DNA of 8,650 bases from Deltaproteobacteria bacterium (GTDB lineage: Bacteria > Bdellovibrionota > UBA1018). The notes beneath the pieces were generated by a model that saw only the letters and a list, made by a program, of their open reading frames with translations, was not told the origin of the DNA and did not search any database. How positions within the stretch are numbered: the first letter of the stretch is position 1; each line of letters starts with the position of its first letter. The translations under genes were made by a program, and so were the position numbers. The stretch spans positions 1 through 8,650 of the forward strand of contig JACQAU010000310.1 of the NCBI GenBank assembly GCA_016194835.1, written 5' to 3'. Shown here piece by piece: positions 1-5,573 of the stretch.

Positions 1-656
1 TCACGTTTTAAGATGGTTTCTAATCCTTCAAGCAATTCTTCGATCAATGAAGCCGTTAAGTTAAGAATATCTTTCCAGGAAAAAACAATAGTTAAAAGCT
101 CATCTGAAAAATGGGTTAAATGCACACATTGCTTCATCGAAAAGCGTTTTTTATAGCAAAACTCCAAAACAAGCTTAGGCAGCTTGATCACTTTTGCACA
201 GTTCCTCATGATAGTTTCATGACCCTCAAACCCCAAAATGGGTAAAAACCGGTCTATGATCTGTTTATTCTCTAACCCCAAATCCAAACAAAGATTGACA
301 AAACTTGCACGACTAACAAAAGAGAATAAAATGCGATGCGACTGAGATAAAAATAATAAATTTAAAATATAATCCAATGGCGTTTCAGGTAATAAAATCT
401 TTACTCTACAATGCTTTGCGCCATTACACTTTAACAAAGCAGCTCTTTTGAATCCATCCACAAGGTGGATTTCCCCTCTTGTATCACGATGCGCCACCAA
501 CGGCTCTAAAAGTCCTAATGTGTTAAGAGAACACTCTAAAGAAGACAAATAACCGTTTTCTGAAACCACCATTTCTTGTATAAAAAAATACTTTGAATGC
601 TCAATCTGTAGGTCATCTAGCAATAATTGCTCTGAATCTGTTTTAACGTAAGACAT
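1..656 (-). CDS. ParB-like N-terminal domain protein, C-terminus cut by the window edge
   Basis: The frame is open from an ATG at 656-654 to the left edge: 218 residues are visible and the stop lies outside. Residues about 30-90 look like a ParB/Srx-fold domain. GLLEPLV (48-54) matches the segment where ParB proteins state that alternatives are tried, and LVDGFKRAALLK (65-76) sits where ParB has its GERR box. SQSHR (104-108) is placed like the ENxxR motif. Residues about 116-180 are helical and look like a KorB/Spo0J-type DNA-binding middle region, including VIKLPKLVLEF (156-166). GERR and ENxxR are both degenerate, so the CTP-dependent clamp of true partition ParB may be missing. The start is preceded by AGAAGGG, very close to the ATG. 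A CATAAT at 703-698 on this strand could be its -10, without a good -35. The gene is divergent from the glycogen operon and no ParA partner is visible. It could be a transcriptional regulator or an orphan ParB-like protein. The family call is inferred from motifs; its role is unknown. Confidence 0.75.
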   Translation of the reverse strand, partial: MSYVKTDSEQLLLDDLQIEHSKYFFIQEMVVSENGYLSSLECSLNTLGLLEPLVAHRDTRGEIHLVDGFKRAALLKCNGAKHCRVKILLPETPLDYILNLLFLSQSHRILFSFVSRASFVNLCLDLGLENKQIIDRFLPILGFEGHETIMRNCAKVIKLPKLVLEFCYKKRFSMKQCVHLTHFSDELLTIVFSWKDILNLTASLIEELLEGLETILKR

Positions 657-670
657 AGCCCTTCTATACT
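643..670 (+). promoter_or_regulatory. Possible sigma70-like promoter reading toward the glycogen operon
   Basis: TTAACG (643-648) matches 4 of 6 positions of the -35 consensus. It is followed after 16 nt by TATACT (665-670), which matches 5 of 6 of the -10. Transcription would start near 677, just ahead of an AAGGA / ATG pair at 691-702. The -35 lies inside the start of the divergent ParB-like gene, so transcription in the two directions could interfere. This rests on consensus match alone in AT-rich DNA. Confidence 0.3.
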
Positions 671-693
671 ATGCTGTTGGACACAATTAAAAG

Positions 694-704
694 GACATTA
701 TGTC
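694..704. repeat. Small palindrome in the divergent intergenic region, possible operator
   Basis: GACAT-T-ATGTC is a perfect 5-bp inverted repeat with a 1-nt centre. It overlaps both the ATG of the 14-codon ORF and the only good -10-like hexamer (CATAAT, minus strand) for the ParB-like gene. That is a natural place for an operator, but 5-bp arms arise often by chance. Confidence 0.2.
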
Positions 705-744
705 ACAAAAAATTGACGCCATTAAACTGCTTAAGAAGAACTAA
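700..744 (+). CDS. Possible 14-residue leader peptide or remnant of a gene start
   Basis: ATG at 700-702 is preceded by AAGGA at 691-695 (4-nt spacing) and opens a frame reading MSQKIDAIKLLKKN before TAA at 742-744. It lies downstream of the TTAACG/TATACT pair. It has a better Shine-Dalgarno than several of the large genes here. It could be a translated leader for the operon, the surviving 5' end of a lost gene (no similarity to a known protein continues after the stop), or chance. The peptide is lysine-rich and has no run of one amino acid that would suggest classical attenuation. Nothing shows that it is translated. Confidence 0.25.
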   Translation: MSQKIDAIKLLKKN

Positions 745-783
745 ATAATAAAGGGTGGCCTAGAAATAAACCTCTTTAATAAA

Positions 784-801
784 CTTATATTTTTATATAA
801 G
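784..801. repeat. AT-rich inverted repeat (hairpin or operator)
   Basis: CTTATAT-TTTT-ATATAAG has perfect 7-bp arms around four T residues. A T-rich stretch follows at 808-814. With almost no G-C pairs it would be a weak hairpin and a poor intrinsic terminator, so a protein-binding site or a leader structure is equally likely. It lies between the possible upstream promoter and the debranching enzyme gene. Confidence 0.3.
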
Positions 802-814
802 GCTCATCTTTTTA

Positions 815-843
815 TTGGCTAAAAGCAAAAAAGAGAATATCTT
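815..843 (+). promoter_or_regulatory. Possible operon-proximal sigma70-like promoter
   Basis: TTGGCT (815-820), a 17-nt spacer and TATCTT (838-843) match the consensus at 4 of 6 positions each with ideal spacing. Transcription would begin near 850 and leave a leader of about 60 nt that includes the inverted repeat at 861-879. The region is AT-rich, so such matches have a high chance rate. Confidence 0.25.
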
Positions 844-860
844 AAGAAACAGTTATAAAA

Positions 861-879
861 ATCAAATCTCAAATTTGAT
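861..879. repeat. Inverted repeat in the leader of the debranching enzyme gene
   Basis: ATCAAAT-CTCAA-ATTTGAT has perfect 7-bp arms and a 5-nt centre. It ends 29 nt before the ATG at 909 and 12 nt before the AAAGGA ribosome-binding site (892-897). The symmetry would suit a dimeric repressor site or a weak 5'-UTR hairpin. No regulator is known for it. Confidence 0.35.
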
Positions 880-908
880 GTTGCAATATAGAAAGGAAAA
901 TAATATTT

Positions 909-2870
909 ATGCCAGTTTCCCAAAAAAAATTAGAATGCGAATGGTTACAAACAAATCAGCTTGGGTCTTTTGCTTTTGGAAGCGTCGATCGCGTACCAAG
1001 AAGAAAATACCACACCCTCTTAACCCTTAGGGAGCCAGATATAGGCGAATCGCTAAATGCACTGATTGACATTGGTGAAACTGTGCATATTGGCGAAAAA
1101 AAATTCTTACTTTACGCTTTCAATTACGGCTCAGAAACTTTCCCGCAGGGCTATAAACATCTTGTAGATTTCAATAACACACCAAAACCTACCTGGACTT
1201 ATAGACTAGATAATATACAAATTGACCGCACAGTAGAGCTTCATGCTTATGATGATGTAGTACAGATAGAATACACATTCAAAGGAATAAAAACCCCAAT
1301 TAAATTAGAACTAGAACCATTCTTAAGTTATAGGCCGTATCATCACCTAACTGAAGAAAATCCATTTTTAAATGGCACAATTAAAAAGGAAAAAGAAGGA
1401 GTCTCACTACATCCATACCCAGGGTTGCCTTGCTTTTTTATGAAAGTAATTGGCTCTACTGTTAATTTTGCACACAATGGCCATTGGAACAAAAAAGTTT
1501 GTTACTCAATTGAAAAAGAGCGTGGTTACACAGCAAGCGAAGATCTCTTTTCGCCTGGTAAATTTAAATTAGAAATTAAATCTGACACTAAACTAGTGCT
1601 TCTATGCGGAACTAAAGACACAATGCCACATAGTACATCTGTAACGTTGACTACAAAAACATCATCCTTCGAGGAGCGCTTAAATCACGCCGCATCGCAA
1701 TTTGCAATTACCACAAAAAACGGTTTTCATACCGCCATTGCAGGCTATCCCTGGTTTGGGTCCTGGAGTCGGGATACATTACTATCATTGCCTGGACTTT
1801 GCTTTTCAACTGGGCGGTTTTTGCAAGGCACTCAGATTTTGGGAGACTTTAGCACTGTACTTATGAAGGGGCAAATCCCAAACATACCGTCTTCTAGCGA
1901 ACAAAATCAAAATACAAAACTTGATACATATTTGCTCTATATCTGGGCAGTGCAAAATCTTGAAAAATATAAAGGCAAAAAGGAAATTAAACCCTTTATG
2001 CCAGCCGTTTATTACATATTAAATCAAATTAAAAGTAATAAAGACGAGCAAATTCAATGCACTCAAGAAGGAGAAATCTTTATTAAACCAGGAAAAGCGC
2101 CAATGACATGGCCAATGACATGGATGGACGCTACTATAAATAGCCAGCCCGTAACTCCGCGTTTTGGATACACAGTAGAAATCAACGCATTGTTTTATAA
2201 TTCTTTGTGTTTTGCACTCGAATATGCAGAAGAAAATAAACATACAGATTTCATTAAAACATTTGGTCCCTTAGAAAATAAACTGAGGTTGCAATTTAAT
2301 AAACGTTTTTGGTCTGATAAATTTGGATATTTAGCTGACACACACGACGGGACATACGCTGATTTTAGCCTAAGACCAAATCAACTCTGGGCCACTGCTT
2401 TGCCGTATTCACCCTTAAGAGAAGACATGATCAAAAGTATTTTAGAAAAAGCGAGAAAATACCTTTTTACTCCCGTAGGTCTCAGAACACTGTCGCCATT
2501 GGATCCCAAATACAAGAAACAATACGTAGGCACCCAAACTGAAAGGGACCAAGCCTATCATCAAGGTACTGTTTGGCCATGGCTTCTCGGTATTTATGCA
2601 GAGACTGTACTTAAAACAGAAGGGGTCAATGCACTTAGAAAGGAAATCACACCAGTCTTAAGACGCTTGGAACAACACTTGACTGAAGAAGGATGCTTAG
2701 GGCAAATTTCTGAAATTTTTGATGCAGAATCTCCTCACTACGCCAGAGGAGCTCCTGCTCAAGCCTGGAGTGTTGCAGAAGTACTTAGGGTTAACGAAAT
2801 GACTGTAGCTTTAGACAAGGATGTTAAAAAGACCAAATTGAGAAGAGTAGGCACAGAAGCTAAGTTATAA
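909..2870 (+). CDS. Glycogen debranching enzyme (amylo-alpha-1,6-glucosidase, GH133-like)
   Basis: This predicted cytoplasmic enzyme hydrolyses the alpha-1,6 branch stubs left when phosphorylase shortens glycogen chains. The 653 residues match the usual single-activity bacterial/archaeal form with an N-terminal GDE_N and a C-terminal GDE_C domain. The GDE_N signature is EWLQTNQLGSFAFGSV (11-26) followed by RRKYHTLL (31-38). The catalytic (alpha/alpha)6 domain begins near 270: AGYPWFGSWSRDT (278-290), TWMDA (404-408), GYTVEINALFYNSL (420-433), GLRTLSPLDP (524-533), RDQAYHQGTVWPWLLG (546-561), GQISEIFD (598-605) and PAQAWSVAEVLR (616-627). D289 and E602 are the likely catalytic pair by analogy with the glucosidase half of eukaryotic debranching enzymes; this was not checked by alignment. 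No signal peptide is seen. AAAGGA at 892-897, 11 nt upstream, supports this ATG. It is the first large gene of the operon. Oddities are PMTW repeated twice (398-405) and GSWSRDT where relatives usually have GDWGRDT. Confidence 0.95.
   Translation: MPVSQKKLECEWLQTNQLGSFAFGSVDRVPRRKYHTLLTLREPDIGESLNALIDIGETVHIGEKKFLLYAFNYGSETFPQGYKHLVDFNNTPKPTWTYRLDNIQIDRTVELHAYDDVVQIEYTFKGIKTPIKLELEPFLSYRPYHHLTEENPFLNGTIKKEKEGVSLHPYPGLPCFFMKVIGSTVNFAHNGHWNKKVCYSIEKERGYTASEDLFSPGKFKLEIKSDTKLVLLCGTKDTMPHSTSVTLTTKTSSFEERLNHAASQFAITTKNGFHTAIAGYPWFGSWSRDTLLSLPGLCFSTGRFLQGTQILGDFSTVLMKGQIPNIPSSSEQNQNTKLDTYLLYIWAVQNLEKYKGKKEIKPFMPAVYYILNQIKSNKDEQIQCTQEGEIFIKPGKAPMTWPMTWMDATINSQPVTPRFGYTVEINALFYNSLCFALEYAEENKHTDFIKTFGPLENKLRLQFNKRFWSDKFGYLADTHDGTYADFSLRPNQLWATALPYSPLREDMIKSILEKARKYLFTPVGLRTLSPLDPKYKKQYVGTQTERDQAYHQGTVWPWLLGIYAETVLKTEGVNALRKEITPVLRRLEQHLTEEGCLGQISEIFDAESPHYARGAPAQAWSVAEVLRVNEMTVALDKDVKKTKLRRVGTEAKL
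2100..2123 (+). repeat. Perfect 12-bp tandem duplication inside the debranching enzyme gene
   Basis: CCAATGACATGG occurs twice head to tail without a mismatch, in frame, giving PMTW-PMTW at residues 398-405. The second copy runs directly into the conserved TWMDA segment of the catalytic domain. Since relatives normally have one TW before MDA (from memory of the family), the first copy looks like an extra four residues from a replication-slippage duplication. The reading frame is unaffected. Confidence 0.85.
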
Positions 2871-2894
2871 ACAAGAGACCCTGAACTCAGTTTG

Positions 2895-2911
2895 TGATAC
2901 AAGCTGTATTA
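2895..2911 (+). repeat. Weak inverted repeat in the 48-nt gap before the GT4/5 gene
   Basis: TGATACA-AGC-TGTATTA can pair over 7 positions including one G-U, with a 3-nt loop. It sits 7 nt before the ATG at 2919 and overlaps the A at 2911 that begins the only Shine-Dalgarno-like stretch (AAAGAA, 2911-2916). It could limit ribosome access or be an mRNA-processing site. It is not a terminator because no T-run follows. It may be chance. Confidence 0.2.
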
Positions 2912-2918
2912 AAGAATT

Positions 2919-4379
2919 ATGAAGATCTTAATGTTGGGTTGGGAATATCCCCCACACATGAGTGGTGGCCTGGGAACTGCTTGTCACGGATTAACCACTG
3001 CGCTATCGCAGTTGGGAGTTGATGTTCATTTTGTTATCCCACATTTACTTGGGAAAGAGACTGCTTCACACATGCATATCGTAGGAGCAGATCTTTATGC
3101 AAATCAGAAAAACATACCTGATTTGCTCGAAGCAACTCGTACCACTCATGTAGCCACATTAGACCCGGCTTCTACTGAGTCACAATTATCTGAACCACTA
3201 TTAAGTGATATACCATTTTTAAAAATAAAAAAAATACCGGCTTTTTTGACTCCGTATTTAAAACCTGAGACATACTCACAGCTTATTTCTTTTTATCAAG
3301 CTTATTTCAAACAATCACAAAAAGATAGACCCACATACATAAATGAATTCTTATTAAAGCAAATGCCATTCATGCCACCTGTTTTTTTGTCACTACTCCA
3401 ATATGAAAATGTAAACGAATCTCCCATGCAGCAATATGGAAATGATTTATTTGCTGAGGTTGCTCGTTTTACAAAAAATGTTCTGAACTGGGCCCAAGGA
3501 CAATCATTTGATCTCATTCATGCACACGATTGGATGACTTTTCCTGCTGGCTTGACTTTATCTAAACTAACTGGAAAGCCATTGGTTATTCATGTCCATA
3601 GTCTCGAATATGATCGAAGTGGAAAAAATAGTGGAAATTATCAAATTCAAGAGATCGAAAAAACAGCCACTCAATCCGCTCAAGCCGTAATCGCAGTTAG
3701 TCATTATACACGTTCTATTATTAATCAAGAGCATTGTGTACCTTTAGAAAAAGTCCAGGTAGTACACAACGGAGTTTACTCTCCGCAAGCCATGGCGAAT
3801 TACAAGAAAGAAAACAATCTACAATCTAAAATCGTACTTTTCTTGGGACGGGTAACTTTTCAAAAAGGACCAGATTATTTTATCGAAGCCGCTTCGCGTG
3901 TTATCCCCATAATGCCTGATGTAACTTTTGTCATTGCTGGCACCGGAGATATGCTTCCGCAACTCATAATGAGAGTAACAGAACAGGGTTTGGAGAAAAA
4001 TTTTGTATTCACTGGATTTTTAAAAGGCGAAGAAGTTGAGCGCATGTACTCCATTGCCGATCTTTATATCATGCCATCCGTAAGCGAGCCGTTTGGAATA
4101 TCAACACTCGAGGCTGTCAGCCATGACGTACCTGTAATTATTTCAAAACAATCTGGTGTTTCTGAGGTTTTAAATAATGCACTAAAAGTGGATTTTTGGG
4201 ATGTGGATCGCCTTGCTAATCTAATGATTGGCATTTTAAAATATCCAGAGATCAGAGACGACATTGTATCTATGGCTAAAGAAGAAGTCAGAAAACTCCA
4301 GTGGGAGCGGGCAGCAAATAAAGTGCTAGATATTTACAAAAAAACCTTAGAAGTTCCTCAAGCTTTTGCTAGTATATAA
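2919..4379 (+). CDS. GT-B glycosyltransferase (GT4/GT5), glycogen synthase-like
   Basis: Probably transfers glucose from a nucleotide sugar to an alpha-glucan chain in the cytoplasm; donor and product are inferred from context. The 486 residues form a GT-B protein. The N-terminal domain opens with MKILMLGWEYPPHMSGGLGT (1-20), the glycine-rich donor loop, and contains LIHAHDWMTFPAGL (199-212), typical of glycogen synthases. The C-terminal donor domain has GRVTFQKGPDYF (310-321) and the E-x7-E motif at E390/E398 in SEPFGISTLEA. The loop reads HMSGGLG, not the KTGGLGDV-like loop of bacterial GlgA, so this is closer to archaeal-type GT5 or to GT4 enzymes than to classical ADP-glucose GlgA. Residues about 55-185 are a long segment without motifs I recognise, larger than in a minimal GT4. 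The ribosome-binding site is weak (AAAGAA). It lies between a debranching enzyme and GH57 in the same operon. It could instead be a sucrose-synthase-like or other alpha-glucosyltransferase. Confidence 0.85.
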   Translation: MKILMLGWEYPPHMSGGLGTACHGLTTALSQLGVDVHFVIPHLLGKETASHMHIVGADLYANQKNIPDLLEATRTTHVATLDPASTESQLSEPLLSDIPFLKIKKIPAFLTPYLKPETYSQLISFYQAYFKQSQKDRPTYINEFLLKQMPFMPPVFLSLLQYENVNESPMQQYGNDLFAEVARFTKNVLNWAQGQSFDLIHAHDWMTFPAGLTLSKLTGKPLVIHVHSLEYDRSGKNSGNYQIQEIEKTATQSAQAVIAVSHYTRSIINQEHCVPLEKVQVVHNGVYSPQAMANYKKENNLQSKIVLFLGRVTFQKGPDYFIEAASRVIPIMPDVTFVIAGTGDMLPQLIMRVTEQGLEKNFVFTGFLKGEEVERMYSIADLYIMPSVSEPFGISTLEAVSHDVPVIISKQSGVSEVLNNALKVDFWDVDRLANLMIGILKYPEIRDDIVSMAKEEVRKLQWERAANKVLDIYKKTLEVPQAFASI

Positions 4380-4382
4380 ATT

Positions 4383-5573
4383 ATGCCATCAGTATGTTTT
4401 TATTTTCAAGTTCATCAGCCCCTGAGATTAAAACATTATCCTTACTTTCATGTAGGCAATGACCACACTTATTTTGATAGAACAGGTAACCAGTCTATTT
4501 TTTTAAAAGTTGCACATAAATCGTATTTGCCAACCAATAAACTACTACTCGAACTTATTCGTACACACAGAAATGCATTTAAAGTCGCCTTTTCTATCAC
4601 CGGTGTTGCAATCGAACAAATGCGACGTTTTTGTCCAGAAGTTCTAGACAGTTTTAAAGAACTAGCTCAAACCGGGTGCGTTGAATTTTTAGCAGAAACC
4701 TATTATCACTCACTATCCTCCATATATGATGAAACAGAATTTAGTGAGCAAATTGATAAACATATAGGCATGATTAATTTATTATTTCATCAAACTCCAA
4801 AAATTTTCAGAAATACTGAACTTATTAATAGCGATGCCATTAGTGCTATGGTTGAGCGGAAGGGCTTTCAAGCCATGCTGGCAGAAGGAGCAGATGATAT
4901 TTTAGAATGGCGAAGTCCTTGTTTTGTTTATCAACGAAACGGCGGGACATTAAAATACTTATTAAAAAGCTATAAGCTCTCAGATGATATTGCATTTAGA
5001 TTTTCAAATCAGTCGTGGTCCGAATTTCCATTGACAGCCCCAAAATTTGCCAACTGGGTTCACAACGTCAGTGGAAACGGCCAAGTAGTTAATTTATTTA
5101 TGGATTATGAGACTTTTGGCGAACACCAATGGTCGTCTACTGGGATTTTCGAATTTTTAAAAGCCTTGCCTGCCGAAATATTACAACATAAAGATTGGAA
5201 TTTTTTAACCCCTTCTGAAGTTATTCAGACCTATCCTCCTGTTGCTTCGCTATCGTTTCCACGCATTGTTTCCTGGGCGGACCTGGAGCGCGACCTAACA
5301 GCATGGCAGGGCAATCACATGCAAAAGGCGGCATTGAGACAAGTTTATGAATTCGCACAGGAGATGCGAAACAGAAATAATCCCGTGGCATTAGATCTAT
5401 GGAGAAAACTGCAAATATCTGATCATTTTTACTATATGTGCACAAAATGGTTTTCAGATGGAGACGTCCATGCCTATTTCAATCCTTATCAAAATCCGTA
5501 CGAGGCTTTTATTAATTATATGAATGTTCTAACAGATTTTCGTAAAAATGTATTACACTTAGAGGCTATATGA
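4383..5573 (+). CDS. GH57 family alpha-amylase / 4-alpha-glucanotransferase-like enzyme
   Basis: Retaining GH57 enzyme predicted to cut or transfer alpha-1,4-glucan segments in the cytoplasm. The 396 residues contain the family motifs in order: VHQPLRL (10-16), GCVEFLAETYYHSL (98-111), FRNTELI (142-148) with E146 as the likely nucleophile, and MDYETFGEHQW (240-250) with D241 as the likely acid/base. A WADLERDLTAWQGNHMQ block (298-314) follows, comparable to the fifth motif. The layout resembles the MJ1611-type archaeal alpha-amylase group. It is shorter than GH57 branching enzymes (about 520-560 residues with an extra C-terminal domain), so branching activity is less likely, though not excluded. 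The ATG lies 3 nt after the preceding stop and has no clear Shine-Dalgarno, which points to translational coupling. Its stop overlaps the next start. Exact specificity cannot be read from sequence. Confidence 0.9.
   Translation: MPSVCFYFQVHQPLRLKHYPYFHVGNDHTYFDRTGNQSIFLKVAHKSYLPTNKLLLELIRTHRNAFKVAFSITGVAIEQMRRFCPEVLDSFKELAQTGCVEFLAETYYHSLSSIYDETEFSEQIDKHIGMINLLFHQTPKIFRNTELINSDAISAMVERKGFQAMLAEGADDILEWRSPCFVYQRNGGTLKYLLKSYKLSDDIAFRFSNQSWSEFPLTAPKFANWVHNVSGNGQVVNLFMDYETFGEHQWSSTGIFEFLKALPAEILQHKDWNFLTPSEVIQTYPPVASLSFPRIVSWADLERDLTAWQGNHMQKAALRQVYEFAQEMRNRNNPVALDLWRKLQISDHFYYMCTKWFSDGDVHAYFNPYQNPYEAFINYMNVLTDFRKNVLHLEAI

Noticed and set aside
808..814. T-rich stretch after the inverted repeat, considered as an intrinsic terminator
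   Set aside because: The stem is almost entirely A-T and the T-run is interrupted and offset from the stem, so termination would be inefficient.
815..1030. 71-codon + frame starting at TTG 815 and overlapping the debranching enzyme gene
   Set aside because: It overlaps the confidently identified GDE_N coding sequence in another frame, begins with TTG without a good Shine-Dalgarno and shows no domain.
2019..2243. 74-codon antisense frame inside the debranching enzyme gene
   Set aside because: Opposite-strand shadow of a conserved coding region with no recognisable domain or own ribosome-binding site.
3302..3517. 71-codon antisense frame inside the GT4/5 gene
   Set aside because: Shadow of the coding strand; composition is odd and no motif is seen.
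4064..4264. 66-codon antisense frame over the E-x7-E region of the GT4/5 gene
   Set aside because: It lies opposite the most conserved catalytic segment, which explains its open frame.
5221..5445. 74-codon antisense frame inside the GH57 gene
   Set aside because: Shadow frame opposite a conserved GH57 block; no supporting signals.
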